Shown: in pieces, positions 1-10,581 of the stretch | Numbering within the stretch: the first letter of the stretch is position 1 | How the letters are laid out: each line of letters starts with the position of its first letter | NCBI GenBank assembly: GCA_011316305.1 | Contig: SAUG01000087.1 | Span: 124,001 to 188,000, forward strand | Reading direction: 5' to 3' | Length of the DNA stretch: 64,000 nucleotides | Origin: Rusavskia elegans | Lineage: Eukaryota; Ascomycota; Lecanoromycetes; Teloschistales; Teloschistaceae | Position numbers and translations under genes: made by a program | Notes under the pieces: model-generated | Told to the model about the DNA's origin: nothing | What the model saw: only the letters and a program-made list of their open reading frames with translations | Databases searched by the model: none

Positions 1-2550
1 AGTTGTCCGCTCCCGCCCGCTCACGGTCACACGGTAAAGGGTGCGCCCAGCTGATGGAGCTTTCTGCTTTCAGGAACGGGAAAAGGAAGGACAAGGGGCG
101 AGCCGCAGCATGCAAGCCAAGTGGTCCACAACCAGCATTCGATCGCTTACTCCGCTCGTCACACTGCTAGCTTACTGGACCATTGCCTGCAGCACGATCC
201 GCCTACTTGATGACTACACCCGAAATGGCTACCGGGGGTGCCGCAAATTTGACGAAAAGGAGCAGCCCCCAATCAAACTATGCAACCACTATCGCCTAGC
301 TCTGGTGAAATCCCCCCGATGGATTATTATTTGAATTATGCCGGTGCTAAACAATGTTCATGAGCTTGATCTCGGGATGCTAGGTGGCAGGAGCAAAGAG
401 AGGTCAGTCAAGCTTCTGTCTGAATAAAGATGAGATGGAAAGACGAAAATGCTGCGACACCGATGCTAATTATACTCGAAATTGTGATACGAAAACGTAC
501 TCAGCCTTGCAAGTACCCAACGGAGCGCGTGCTGTTCCAGTCGCCTTTCGCTGCGCCCCTGTGTGCAAAAATAAGATTACCTTGGGCCGAGTGTTACTGT
601 TGGCGCTTTGATGCTTGTGGGGCTAGAGCCGTCGAAGCTCCACGTTTGGATATCGGATGACAGCCACGATCCAATTGCGAGCTTTCCCGCTGAGTGGTCC
701 ACAGATTATTGCGTTCTACACGACTCGGCAGCGTTCCGAACTCATTTTCTGGCGCACTACACTCGTTGGGGGAAAAAGCATGTGGGTAATACCACCGGTT
801 CCAACAAAACAACTGCTAATTTTCTGTGCCTGGCCTTGATGAGTGTTCCAACGGTAAGATAGGTAGAGTTGGTACCTGAACCACCCATAATCTCCGTGCG
901 GCGAAATTGCAGGCGATTGCATATCCGACGGGGTGATTGAGACTTTGAGAGGTCAAACGGTTCGACAAATGTATTGTGTGTAGCAATAGACCCATCAACA
1001 GAAGCAATGGGTGCTCTACCTGAACAACATAAGACAGCTGCATCGGAGGAGAAGGTGCCGTCCGGCATGACTCCTTCATGTGCAGGGAGGGCGAAGAAAT
1101 GGATGCATTAATTGCAATAATGTCTAAAGGCGCGTACAGTACGGAGTGAGCGAGCTAAATCTACTTTGGGATAAGAGCATGCCGCCGCCTGGAAGTCCCT
1201 CAGGCATGCTGAAGCAACGTGGAGTGCAACGGCAACACCAGCAACGTCTGCCTCCACAGTTCAAGAAATTGGCCCCGCCCGCCATCCGAACAATTTTGCG
1301 TCCAATCCCCTGGACCGTTGCAGTAATAGCGGCAGGCCCCTTGCCTTCAACGAGGGTAGCTTGTAGCCCGTTCTGCCCGCAGCAAACCTCGCACCTTTCA
1401 TTTCCTCCTCCAAGAGACCTCTCCTTCTCCATTCGTCACCGCCGCTCCCCCACGACGACAGCAGGACCCCTTCGTCGCCCTCATCATGAGGTCCTGACCG
1501 ACTGCTAGCCTGCAAGAGCGAGCGAACAACCGTCAATATACATCCTCGCTCGCCAACGAGAACAACACTTCCCACCTCCTGACCCAATTCACCACCAAAC
1601 ATTCTTGCGCCGTCTCGGTCGCTCACGCTCTTTCAGCCTCGCCAGAACAACACCACGCTCGTTTTTCCATTTCCGTCAGCGTTCGTCTCGCACTTTCGTC
1701 CTTAAAAAGAGTCTAGGGTTCTTTGGAAGCTCCAAGTAGGGTGCATTTCTTCGCTTCCAATCAACAACAAGCGGATCCCGACCGTCACGGAAGCTTTGCA
1801 ATTATCCTACTCCTCAGTCCATCCTCGAGCATTCATCATCCAGGACAAACGCACCATCTCAACGTACTCGCTGGCCGACTTGGGCTTGCTCCAGACCTTT
1901 GCGGACATCGTTGATTTCAAAGGAGCGAGCATTTCTTTGTTAAGCCACGAGGGCCACGTGGACGTGGACCTGGTTATTAAAGCTTGAGACCCTCAAAAAC
2001 AGATGAATTGATAAGGAACAAGGTCGTTGGTTCAAACAAAGAGCACGGCGTCGCTGAAGAATTCGGTCGTCCAAACAGGCCAAGATACTTATCACCGTTT
2101 GCCTATCTCACAGGGCACCCTTGCGAGCGTAGCATTGATACCTATTCAACACCCGAGCAGCCTTCTCAATACCACGTTGCCAAAAGGCGTCGCTTTTTTC
2201 GTGCTCGCGACTTTTTGAGTCGCCCTTCTTGTGGACCTCGGTTGTCCCTTTCCACTCCTTTAAGATCTGTTCCGTTTCTTGAGCGCTGTTGGTGTAAAGT
2301 GAGTCCTATCCATGCATACAACATGATGGCTCAATCGCCGTATGAATAGCACTGACAGTCTTTTCATCTAGTCACGCTCTTTACAAGTTTGACTTGTCAA
2401 TTTCGCTCGTTTTCCCCATCTTGACAGTAAGATAAATCTCCGTTCGTGACTCGAATGCATACTAAACATATCAGAAATCGTATACTATCATAATTAGAAG
2501 GCTTCTTTCACACCACATTCGACGCGGTTCTATTGCTAGATCGAACAATC
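1..2550. other. Upstream region and long leader of MSB2; no gene supported
   Basis: No open frame here shows a recognisable protein or fungal coding character. From about 1350 to 2300 the plus strand is rich in C/T tracts, as is common in fungal promoters and 5' leaders. Several short ATG-started frames (for example 1146-1508 and 1984-2349) precede the MSB2 start. They could act as upstream ORFs if the transcript begins this far out, but nothing shows where transcription starts. A likely leader intron is listed separately. Confidence 0.5.
2299..2371 (+). promoter_or_regulatory. Probable intron in the MSB2 5' untranslated leader
   Basis: A GTGAGT donor at 2299, a CACTGAC branch-like site near 2350 and a TTTTCATCTAG acceptor ending at 2371 would make a 73-nt intron, a normal size for this genome. 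It lies about 180 nt upstream of the MSB2 start codon. This is inferred from signals only. Confidence 0.4.
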
Positions 2551-5500
2551 ATGGTCGGATGTACTTTCACGGCAGTTGCAACATCATTTGCACTGCTTTC
2601 CGCCCTGAGGCCTGCAGTTTGCTTTGCCGCTGCTGCGCCAGCCGGTCAGCCTGGTGTGGAGAGACCCCGATATTACTTTCCACGGCATGTAAAGCGACAA
2701 GTCTTTACCAACTCATCTACCCCAAACACCCCTGAAGATACAACAACGCCTGATCCAACCACGACGTCAACGACATTGGATGCTCTTCTGAGCAGTCTCT
2801 CGACAGCGGCCGATGACCTGCCCGACGGTGGCAAGGTCATTGAAGTCGTCACCGGAACCCCGGCCACCACACCGTCTCCTACAGCGCCTACTACGACACC
2901 AACACCAACGACATCCAGTAGGCCTACATCGTCAAGACCCACCACAACACCTACGCCAACGTCAACGAACCGGCCCGTAGATACTCCCGAAGAAGCGACG
3001 AGCGATGAGGATGAGTCGTCCAGCAGTCCCACGACGACGCTCACGCCAACTTCAACAAGTCGGCCAGTAGATATTCCTGATGGGACGACAGGCGAGGAGG
3101 ACGGGACGACAAGTAGTCCCACGACGACGCCTACGCCAACGCCAACGTCGAATCGGCCAGTAGATATTCCTGATGAGACGACAGGCGAGGAGGACGGGAC
3201 GACAAGTAGTTCCAGGACGACACCTACAACAATACCAACACCAACGTCAACGAATCGGCCGGTAGATATTCCTGATGAGACGACAGGCGAGGAGGATGAG
3301 ACGATAGGTAGTTCCAGGACGACACCTACAACAACGCCAACGCCAACGTCAACGAATCAGTCGGTAGATGTTCCTGATGAGACGACGAGTGAGGAAGATG
3401 AGACGACAAGTAGTCCCAGGACGACACCTACAACAACGCCAACGCCAACGCCAACGCCATCGAGCCCGCCAGTAGACACTCCTGATGGAAAGTCAAGCGA
3501 GAAGGATGAGACGTCAACCTCTCCTACTACACAAAATGCTCCCACAACCAAATCATCTTCAAGTTCAGAGGACATCCCGCGACAATCGGTTCCCACCACA
3601 ACTTCGCCAAATTCTAGTAATGGCGAAACAACAGCAAAAGCTGCAGCGTCTACCGCTAAGAGAAGTTTCATACCCCTGCCGATAGATGATGCCACTTCGA
3701 CGAGTGCTTCGGTCAGATCTAGCACTACGAGTCCGAAAGAAGGCAACACTCAAACTGCGAACACAGCATCGGCACAAACTTCGAGAGGTGGAAATGTGGG
3801 AATCACATCCAATGTCCCAACGACTAGTCCCGTTTCTTCAGCGGTGGGAGTGATCAGTTCCAGCTTAGAAGTCGAAAGGTCCGGTGCGGTACCGGTCGTA
3901 CCTGTACCCCTCAAGCCAACCTCGACGACTGGCTCGGCAGGGACAACTAGTGTCAGAGACAATGGAGGAGCTGAAGCTACGACTAGCAATCGGTTACCCT
4001 CCTTGCCAAATACGACCGGTGGCTCTGTTTCTGGGTCAAGAGATCAGAATCCGATTAAACCTACAAGCACACAGGATACCAATTCCGGGTCTCAGGCGAA
4101 TGGGTCAGGTTCTTTGACAAGCAATGCCAACGGACAAGGATCCCAGACATCGGTTCCCGGAGGCTCTGGGGTTGGAGGCTCCAACAGTCAAACTAGTCCT
4201 GATACGGGGACTACTCAGCCAAATGCACAGACCTCGCAAACTGACGGGTCAGATTTACTGCTGCCGACGAGTCTACTACCCTCCGGGTCTACCAACACCA
4301 GAGAGTCCGACGAGACAAATCTGCCGCTGCCAACCAGTCTAATACCTTCCGGTCCTACGAATACCAGACTATCTGACGGGACAAACTTGCCGCTGCCAAC
4401 GAGTCTACTACCCTCCGGTTCCACTAATACCAGAGTATCTGACGGGGTAAATCTGCCGCTGCCAACAAGTTTACTGCCTTCTGGTTCTACGGATACTAAA
4501 GAATTCGACGGGATAAACGTGCCGCTGCCAACGAGTCTAATACCTTCCGGTTCTACGAATACCAGAGTATCTGACGGGACAAACTTGCCGCTGCCAACGA
4601 GTCTACTACCTTCCGGTTCTACGAATACCAGAGTATCTGACGGGACAAACTTGCCGCTGTCACCGAGTCTACTACCTTCCGATTCTGCTACTAACAGAGA
4701 ACCTGGCGGGACAAATTTGCCGCTACCAACGAGTCTACTATCCGGTTCTACGAATACCAGAGTATCTGACGGGACAAACTTGCCGCTGCCAACGAGTCTA
4801 CTACCTTCCGATTCTGCTACTAACAGAGAACCTGGCGGGACAAACTTGCCGCTGCCAACGAGTCTACTACCTTCCGATTCTGCTACCAACAGAGAACCTG
4901 ACGAACCGGTCCAGACTACAGCAGGGAACACTGCCGGAGCAGGTAATACGCAGACCTCGAACTCTGGCTTTGCTACCCAGTCTAGCGGTGTTGTACCACC
5001 GGTGATCCCTCTGCCGGTAACGATTTCCAACGACCAGATTACTTTCACCAGCAATGTTCCAGTAAGCAGACTGCCTCAAGGCTCAGGTACAGGAGCACTG
5101 CCGTTAGTCTCATCAGTCCCGGTTACGTTGCCAAACGGCCAGACCACTAACATTGCGGTGTCTGTGCCTACTTCCTTACCAATCGGGGTGTCTCAGGTCT
5201 TACCGACCACACTGCCATCAGGATCTGTACTGGTGACGGTGTCCAACGATGAGACAACTTTCACCAGTGCTGTTCCTGTAGTTGTGCCCACCCCCTTGCC
5301 CTCGGGCGGGACTCAGATTCCGCTGGGAAGCCAGTCAGCTTCTGTCCCGGTTACGATTTCCAACGATCAAACCACCTTTACCACTGAAGTGCCGCTCGTT
5401 ATTCCAACTTCGTCAGCAGTTCTTCCAGGCACTGTTCCGATCTCTATCCCGGTTACTTACTCCAATGACCAGACAACCTTTACCAATGCCGTAGTGGTAA

Positions 5501-7722
5501 CCCCTAGCATTCTTCCCTCCGGAGTTCCAGAGCTATCAACGTCTGTCCCATTGATCATATCCAACGATCAAACGACCCTTTCAACCAATGTGCCTGTTGT
5601 TATTCCGACATCATTGGAGCAGCCGGATACTCAGCCGACTGCCGTACCGGTCACAATTTCCAACGATCAGACAACCTTCACAACCGATGTACCTCTTGTT
5701 GTTCCGGACACTTCGGTAGTACCTCCAGTGCCGCAACAAACAGCGCAAGTGACTATATCGAATGACGAAATGACCCTCACGACTGGTGGTATAATTCTCA
5801 CGAATGCTGGGACCCCTCTTCCAACAGCTACTCCTGACAACCTCTTCTCAACGGCTGTTACTCTGGGCAACGGTCAAGTTGTGACCAGTACAGGATCTGG
5901 TAACATCCCACCAATCATCATACAACCAACCACCAAGGAAGAAAACACACAACCGTTGGTTACTGGCCAAGCATCGATCACAGGTGACACTCCTGAGAAT
6001 CCTCTCACGGGCAGTGGCGGCATCATCGTCGGACCTTCGACAGTGATCACCCCAACAGCTGGAGGATCCGGTACAGCAACCTCAAATAATCTTGGGGCCA
6101 CTTCCCAGACTCTTGATGGTGGTGCCACGCAAACTGCCGGTCTTACTTATACGGGATCCGGGCCAGCAGGGATGAATCCGACCCAAAGTGGTGAGCAATC
6201 AGGCTCGGGTCAAATCATAGGCACCGGACAAATTCAAGCTACTGGTTCAGGGACAGCAGCGGCGAATCCGTCGCAAAGTGGTGAACCATCCGGCTCAGGT
6301 CAAATCATAAGCACCGGACAAATTCAAGCTACTGATTCAGGGACAGTAGCGGCGAATCCGTCGCAAAGTGGTGAACCATCGGGCTCAGGTCAAATCATTG
6401 GCACCGGACAAATTCAAGCTACTGATTCAGGGACAGTAGCGGCGAATCCGTCGCAAAGTGGTGAACCATCGGGCTCAGGTCAAATCATTGGCACCGGACA
6501 GACACAAACCGCAACGGGGGACGCTATAAATACTGGTACAAACCAAGACGTTGCTACGTCTGGAGGTTCGGGTACCTTGGCTGGTGCCACTTTTACAGGG
6601 GATTCAGCCACCAACCCGACTGGACAATCTGCAACGACTGGTAGCAGCGAGCCAACAACAGCTCCGTTGATAGTCCCCCAGTATACCACCACTGGAGGAA
6701 CGTCGTCCGTTACATATGGTGCAACACCAGGAGCGCCTCAGACAATACAGCCAATCGGCACCGACACAAGAACTGCTATCTCAGTCCCAACAAGCCTCGT
6801 TCACGCGCCAACTGGTTCCCAGACGCAAACTTCAGAATTCATTCCAGCCGCTTTGCCTTCATCGGTGCCGCCCCTAATCCAGCCACCAGGCGGTATGCCA
6901 TCACAACCGGCCGACACAACGCGCATCCAAGTTGGCTTTCTGCAAGCACTGAACTACGCGTTTGTGGTCAACAACGAAGTGACACAGGAACAAATTTTCG
7001 ACTTCCTCCCGCCAGGCATAGCCTATGGACTTAACATCCCCGTGGAGAATGTGCTTATGGAGACCCTCAAGGCCGACGCCAGTACAGATCTGCCATACAT
7101 CCGAACTTTGGCGTTGGCTTTCATTCCAAAGGACCAAGTCAACAACCTTTACCTCCATCTCCATACGCCTGCTCACCCAATATATCATAATCCGAATGCA
7201 AGCATAAGTCAGCTGATGAGCTTCATCGATCCATCGGTCGCCATACAAGCAGACAACCCGATGAGCGGATCTTCAGGACCTGGAGGATCCGGTTCTGGCG
7301 CATCCCCCACCCCGACCAATCCGGCACAAGGGGGAGCACCCATTGGCGGCGGTATTGCTAGCGATATGCCTGTGAGGAAGTCGTCTGTAGCAATCGGCGT
7401 TGGGGTTGTTTGTGGAGCAGCTGCCTACGGAGCCGCCATGTTCTTCATCGCACGCAGATACAAGATGCGAAGACAATCCCACATACGGTCGCCGTCTATG
7501 TTCAATTCTCCTGTCTACTCAGGCAGCCACCACGACTTCATGGGAGGAGCCAACGCAGCCCTCATGTCCGGAGCTCGAGGCGACGGTGGTCGAAGTGCGA
7601 CACCACCGATGGACGGATTTGGCTACGGCAGAGATAGCAGAGGCAGTGGCCGAAGCGGATCAACAGGCCGGCAACAGATATCAGCACCGGTCATGGCAGA
7701 AAATTCTCTCGGCTGGAACTGA
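2551..7722 (+). CDS. MSB2: Msb2-type signalling mucin (plasma-membrane osmo/surface sensor)
   Basis: A single exon of 1723 residues starting at the ATG at 2551; an in-frame TTG lies just upstream. Order: signal peptide (about 1-30), a very long Ser/Thr/Pro-rich extracellular region with several tandem-repeat blocks, a conserved Hkr1-Msb2-homology-like region (about 1455-1568, containing QVGFLQALNYAFVV and IDPSVAIQ), one membrane span (about 1611-1637) and a cytoplasmic tail of about 85 residues ending AENSLGWN. I recognise that ending from Msb2 of filamentous fungi. Msb2 is known to act upstream of Cdc42/Ste20 in the filamentation/invasive-growth MAPK pathway and, with Sho1, in osmosensing; in plant pathogens it helps sense surfaces. 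Homology rests on the C-terminal part; the repeat region is not alignable. The extracellular part is expected to be heavily O-glycosylated and shed. Confidence 0.9.
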   Translation: MVGCTFTAVATSFALLSALRPAVCFAAAAPAGQPGVERPRYYFPRHVKRQVFTNSSTPNTPEDTTTPDPTTTSTTLDALLSSLSTAADDLPDGGKVIEVVTGTPATTPSPTAPTTTPTPTTSSRPTSSRPTTTPTPTSTNRPVDTPEEATSDEDESSSSPTTTLTPTSTSRPVDIPDGTTGEEDGTTSSPTTTPTPTPTSNRPVDIPDETTGEEDGTTSSSRTTPTTIPTPTSTNRPVDIPDETTGEEDETIGSSRTTPTTTPTPTSTNQSVDVPDETTSEEDETTSSPRTTPTTTPTPTPTPSSPPVDTPDGKSSEKDETSTSPTTQNAPTTKSSSSSEDIPRQSVPTTTSPNSSNGETTAKAAASTAKRSFIPLPIDDATSTSASVRSSTTSPKEGNTQTANTASAQTSRGGNVGITSNVPTTSPVSSAVGVISSSLEVERSGAVPVVPVPLKPTSTTGSAGTTSVRDNGGAEATTSNRLPSLPNTTGGSVSGSRDQNPIKPTSTQDTNSGSQANGSGSLTSNANGQGSQTSVPGGSGVGGSNSQTSPDTGTTQPNAQTSQTDGSDLLLPTSLLPSGSTNTRESDETNLPLPTSLIPSGPTNTRLSDGTNLPLPTSLLPSGSTNTRVSDGVNLPLPTSLLPSGSTDTKEFDGINVPLPTSLIPSGSTNTRVSDGTNLPLPTSLLPSGSTNTRVSDGTNLPLSPSLLPSDSATNREPGGTNLPLPTSLLSGSTNTRVSDGTNLPLPTSLLPSDSATNREPGGTNLPLPTSLLPSDSATNREPDEPVQTTAGNTAGAGNTQTSNSGFATQSSGVVPPVIPLPVTISNDQITFTSNVPVSRLPQGSGTGALPLVSSVPVTLPNGQTTNIAVSVPTSLPIGVSQVLPTTLPSGSVLVTVSNDETTFTSAVPVVVPTPLPSGGTQIPLGSQSASVPVTISNDQTTFTTEVPLVIPTSSAVLPGTVPISIPVTYSNDQTTFTNAVVVTPSILPSGVPELSTSVPLIISNDQTTLSTNVPVVIPTSLEQPDTQPTAVPVTISNDQTTFTTDVPLVVPDTSVVPPVPQQTAQVTISNDEMTLTTGGIILTNAGTPLPTATPDNLFSTAVTLGNGQVVTSTGSGNIPPIIIQPTTKEENTQPLVTGQASITGDTPENPLTGSGGIIVGPSTVITPTAGGSGTATSNNLGATSQTLDGGATQTAGLTYTGSGPAGMNPTQSGEQSGSGQIIGTGQIQATGSGTAAANPSQSGEPSGSGQIISTGQIQATDSGTVAANPSQSGEPSGSGQIIGTGQIQATDSGTVAANPSQSGEPSGSGQIIGTGQTQTATGDAINTGTNQDVATSGGSGTLAGATFTGDSATNPTGQSATTGSSEPTTAPLIVPQYTTTGGTSSVTYGATPGAPQTIQPIGTDTRTAISVPTSLVHAPTGSQTQTSEFIPAALPSSVPPLIQPPGGMPSQPADTTRIQVGFLQALNYAFVVNNEVTQEQIFDFLPPGIAYGLNIPVENVLMETLKADASTDLPYIRTLALAFIPKDQVNNLYLHLHTPAHPIYHNPNASISQLMSFIDPSVAIQADNPMSGSSGPGGSGSGASPTPTNPAQGGAPIGGGIASDMPVRKSSVAIGVGVVCGAAAYGAAMFFIARRYKMRRQSHIRSPSMFNSPVYSGSHHDFMGGANAALMSGARGDGGRSATPPMDGFGYGRDSRGSGRSGSTGRQQISAPVMAENSLGWN
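2970..3530 (+). repeat. Six degenerate Thr/Pro/acidic repeats inside MSB2
   Basis: About six units of roughly 28-34 codons share an RPVDIPDETT...EED core followed by a TTPTPTST spacer. Units differ in length by small Thr-Pro insertions, consistent with slippage. They form part of the mucin stalk. Confidence 0.85.
4255..4911 (+). repeat. Ten-copy 22-residue (66-bp) tandem repeat inside MSB2
   Basis: Ten consecutive units have the core LPLPTSLLPSGSTNTRVSDG. One unit is a codon shorter (21 residues). Two variant types alternate near the end (STNTRVSDG and SATNREPGG), which suggests unequal exchange within the array. The antisense strand is open across this array only because of the repeat composition. 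Confidence 0.9.
6181..6500 (+). repeat. 90-bp tandem repeat inside MSB2, about 3.5 copies
   Basis: Units begin at 6181, 6271, 6361 and 6451 (the last partial) and encode a Gly/Ser-rich 30-residue motif containing GSGQIIGTGQIQAT. The units at 6271 and 6361 differ at only a few positions and the last one matches over its length, so the array has expanded or been homogenised recently. Confidence 0.9.
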
Positions 7723-9737
7723 GTCCTTTTCGAATACTGTACGATACGCGATTTACACCATTACACGTAATATCCGTCGCCATCTCGGCAAGGCAGGCAT
7801 CATAATCACTACCTCGTCGCGATATTTGGACCTCGTCACGAATCAACCCATCCAGGAAGTTGAAGCGGAGATGACCTTCTACCTCCCCACCTAGATCTCT
7901 TCTGGCGCCATATTTGTGGAAAATGTTTTCTTTCAACGAGATATCCCCCCCACCGCATGTTGTATTACGGTCGGATAGATTTGGCTTGATCTGATTTATT
8001 CTGAATGTGCTGGGAGGTTTGGAGTGACTGACTGACCCTACTGGACGGGAAAAAGGGTCTTCCCTACCTATCATTGTGTATACTTACGTGCTCCTGCCCA
8101 TACCATGTCCTAGTCATATAGCAATTCTTTTTCGCTACGCCACCTTTCTTTTTCCTTTGTTGCTTGTCTTGGGGGACCCTTCCTTGAATGGGATAGGGTA
8201 GAAAATGCGGGTAGAATTTTGGTGCCCGGTATATGAGAGTCGTTCATAGGTAGTGAGTGAAAGTATGATTGATAATCAAGGAAAGAACCACCTTCTTCCT
8301 CATTCCAAATATTGATCACTCCTCCATAATACTTACTTACTATCCCAATCACTAGCCAAGCCCATCGCCTTGATTCTACCCTCTCCGTTTCATTGCCTAT
8401 TATTTCCTATCTCTCAATCCCCGTGATTTTAAAAAAATTGCAACGATGCTTGCTGAAGATGTTTAAGAGACCCCTACCCGCCGCCCCCTCCCTCATCTTA
8501 CACATTGAAGCCTTATTCATGTGACTATTACATACCCTATTAACAGTGATCTCATATACGAATAACGAAATAGAATCATAATACCACATACAACCCCCCC
8601 CCCCGGCTGCAAAACCAATATACTTTTCAACCTAAATAAATAAACTCCATCCTAGCTCCACCACTCTCTTCCAAACCCCAAGAGCGAGCGAAGGAAGAAA
8701 GACAAAAAAGACTCGAATATCCGTCCGCAAGGTGGAAAGGAAAAGGTAACCCCGACGACTAATAAAGCGAGTAGATTCTGCACGAATAAGGTATATTTCT
8801 TATCTGGAATACAGGAATTTCTTATCCTTTAGAGAAAGTGGGGACTGAGATGTGCTGCAGGATTGATTACCTTTCCAGAAGAGGAAGAAAGGAACGGCAG
8901 AGGAGAGATGCATATCACGCGTTGTTGAGGGATGTCATTATACTTCACTGGAAGTTGATGATGTTGGAGGTTCTGGATGGGTAGATCATTCGATCTATAT
9001 TGCTGGACAAGGGCTGAAGCACCGATGTATCTGGTCCTCCAATTAGGAAGGATGATCATGTGTTAGAGAAGAGAGATCCATGACGCCTTGGCACGAGATT
9101 ATTGTTAAGCTTCAATGTTCGAGTGGAGTATGGCTCTCCGCGAACCATGTAGGCGTATGGAAGCGTTTTCGTGGCTGGTAGGAATGGGCAGGAGTGGGAG
9201 CAGCAGCTACTGGGGCTTTGGTGTTACCTCTTGGACATTTTGGACCGTTGAGAGGAATTAGATGATTGGTAGATTATTGTTGGAAGATGGGCTTGCACAT
9301 AGGAGAATGTTTTGTTCCAAACCGAAGTCACTTTCAGGTCTCAATCAGAATGGGAATCCCTGTTACAAAGAGTGTGAAGCAGGAAAGTCGAAGGAATAGT
9401 ACCAATACTTTACCTTGGATTCAAAGAGGGCTAAATGTGTTCCCGCAGATGTAAGGGAGACTTGGATAATTGATGCCGTATATTGTGGGAATGGTCAAGC
9501 TACTGACAAGGTCTGAATGAATGCCCGCCACGGGGAGAGTCGAGGAAGTGAGTAATGCTGCATGTTGTGTTATAGGTTCGTGTTTAGACAGTCTTGCCCG
9601 AAAGAGATTCGTTCGGCTCGTCCGACTCCCGCGCTATTGACCAGCAGGACGGCCTGATTCAATCGCTCTGTGTTTACCGTTGGCGATGCTCGCAACACCG
9701 TCCGCCTGACCCCGTTGTTGCCGTGCTCCTAAGCGAA
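7723..9737. other. Gene-poor stretch after MSB2
   Basis: Holds the 3' flank of MSB2 and, at its right end, the 3' flank of FKBP12. It is AT-rich in places and has an 11-C homopolymer at 8594-8604. I found no frame with conserved protein motifs, no tRNA and no repeat element. Confidence 0.5.
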
Positions 9738-10581
9738 TTATTTGTTGATGCCTTTGAGTTCAACCACACTAAAGATATCGCAGGTTAGCCACGGAAAAGA
9801 TGTAGTTGTCGAGATACCCCGATCCTTCACAAGGATGGTGCCAGCGGACGGAACGATGGCTTTCTAGCCACATTGCTGGCCGCAGGATCCTCTCCCCGCC
9901 ATCTTCGGTAACAGTGCGGGACAGCAATGAGACGATGAGGCTGAACTTACAACACGAGGCTCGCGTTCGGCGGGATAAGGCCAGGGAAGCCGCTAATTCA
10001 GACGATGCCTGGTTAGCTGCATCGGAGAAGGGAGGGATCGATTGGATGTGATCGATTTGAGTGGTGAGGCTCGACAGGAAATAGCCGCGCCGGATCCCGG
10101 GGGTTGTGTTCCATCTCATGACTTACCCGTCACCGTATGCATAGTCTCTAGACGGACAATTAGCAACAGTCTGTGCTGTAGACGAAGGACAAGTGAGGAT
10201 AGAACCATACCCCGAGATTGTCAAGACGCTCTTCTCGCCCAGGCTCATCTCCGTGACACCTTCATCCCAACCTTGAAAACATCAGCTGACTTCACGAGGA
10301 ATCAAGTGGACTCCATACCCCGGATAACCTTGCCGACGCCGATTTGAGTCTTGAAGTCTCCACGACCAACCGAGGAATCGAATCTGGTGGAGCAGGCATG
10401 GATCAGTCCATGCACCACGCAGTCAACCAGGTAACAAGTCGTCTTACTGGGTCCCTCGACAGTCATTATCCGCCTTTGCTTCGTCATACAGGTTGCCGGT
10501 GTACTCGATGGTGACTACATCGCCCTTCTTGGGCTTGTCGGTGCCATTGCCTTCCTTGAGGACCTTCCTCGTGACGCCCAT
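9738..10581 (-). CDS. FPR1: FKBP12-type peptidyl-prolyl isomerase (FK506/rapamycin-binding)
   Basis: Six exons (10581-10448, 10383-10319, 10271-10211, 10147-10127, 9992-9951, 9768-9738) join into a 117-residue protein. All five introns (64, 47, 63, 134 and 182 nt) have GT...AG ends and every junction keeps frame. It is a single FKBP domain starting MGVTRKVLKEGNG. The pocket residues known from FKBP12 are present: YTGNLYD, FDSSVGRGDF, VIRGWDEG (Trp68), DYAYGD, GFPGLIPPN and the C-terminal Phe of LVF. The family catalyses proline cis-trans isomerisation and mediates rapamycin inhibition of TOR. The exon of 21 nt at 10147-10127 is unusually short. At first sight the gene looks broken, because no long frame spans it, but the introns account for this. 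Confidence 0.92.

Noticed and set aside
4215..5054. Long antisense open frame (279 codons) opposite the MSB2 repeats
   Set aside because: It exists only because the 66-bp repeat lacks stops on the other strand; its product is the mirror of the repeat and has no independent motif.
8594..8604. 11-C homopolymer after MSB2
   Set aside because: A simple homopolymer in non-coding DNA; its exact length may be a sequencing artefact.
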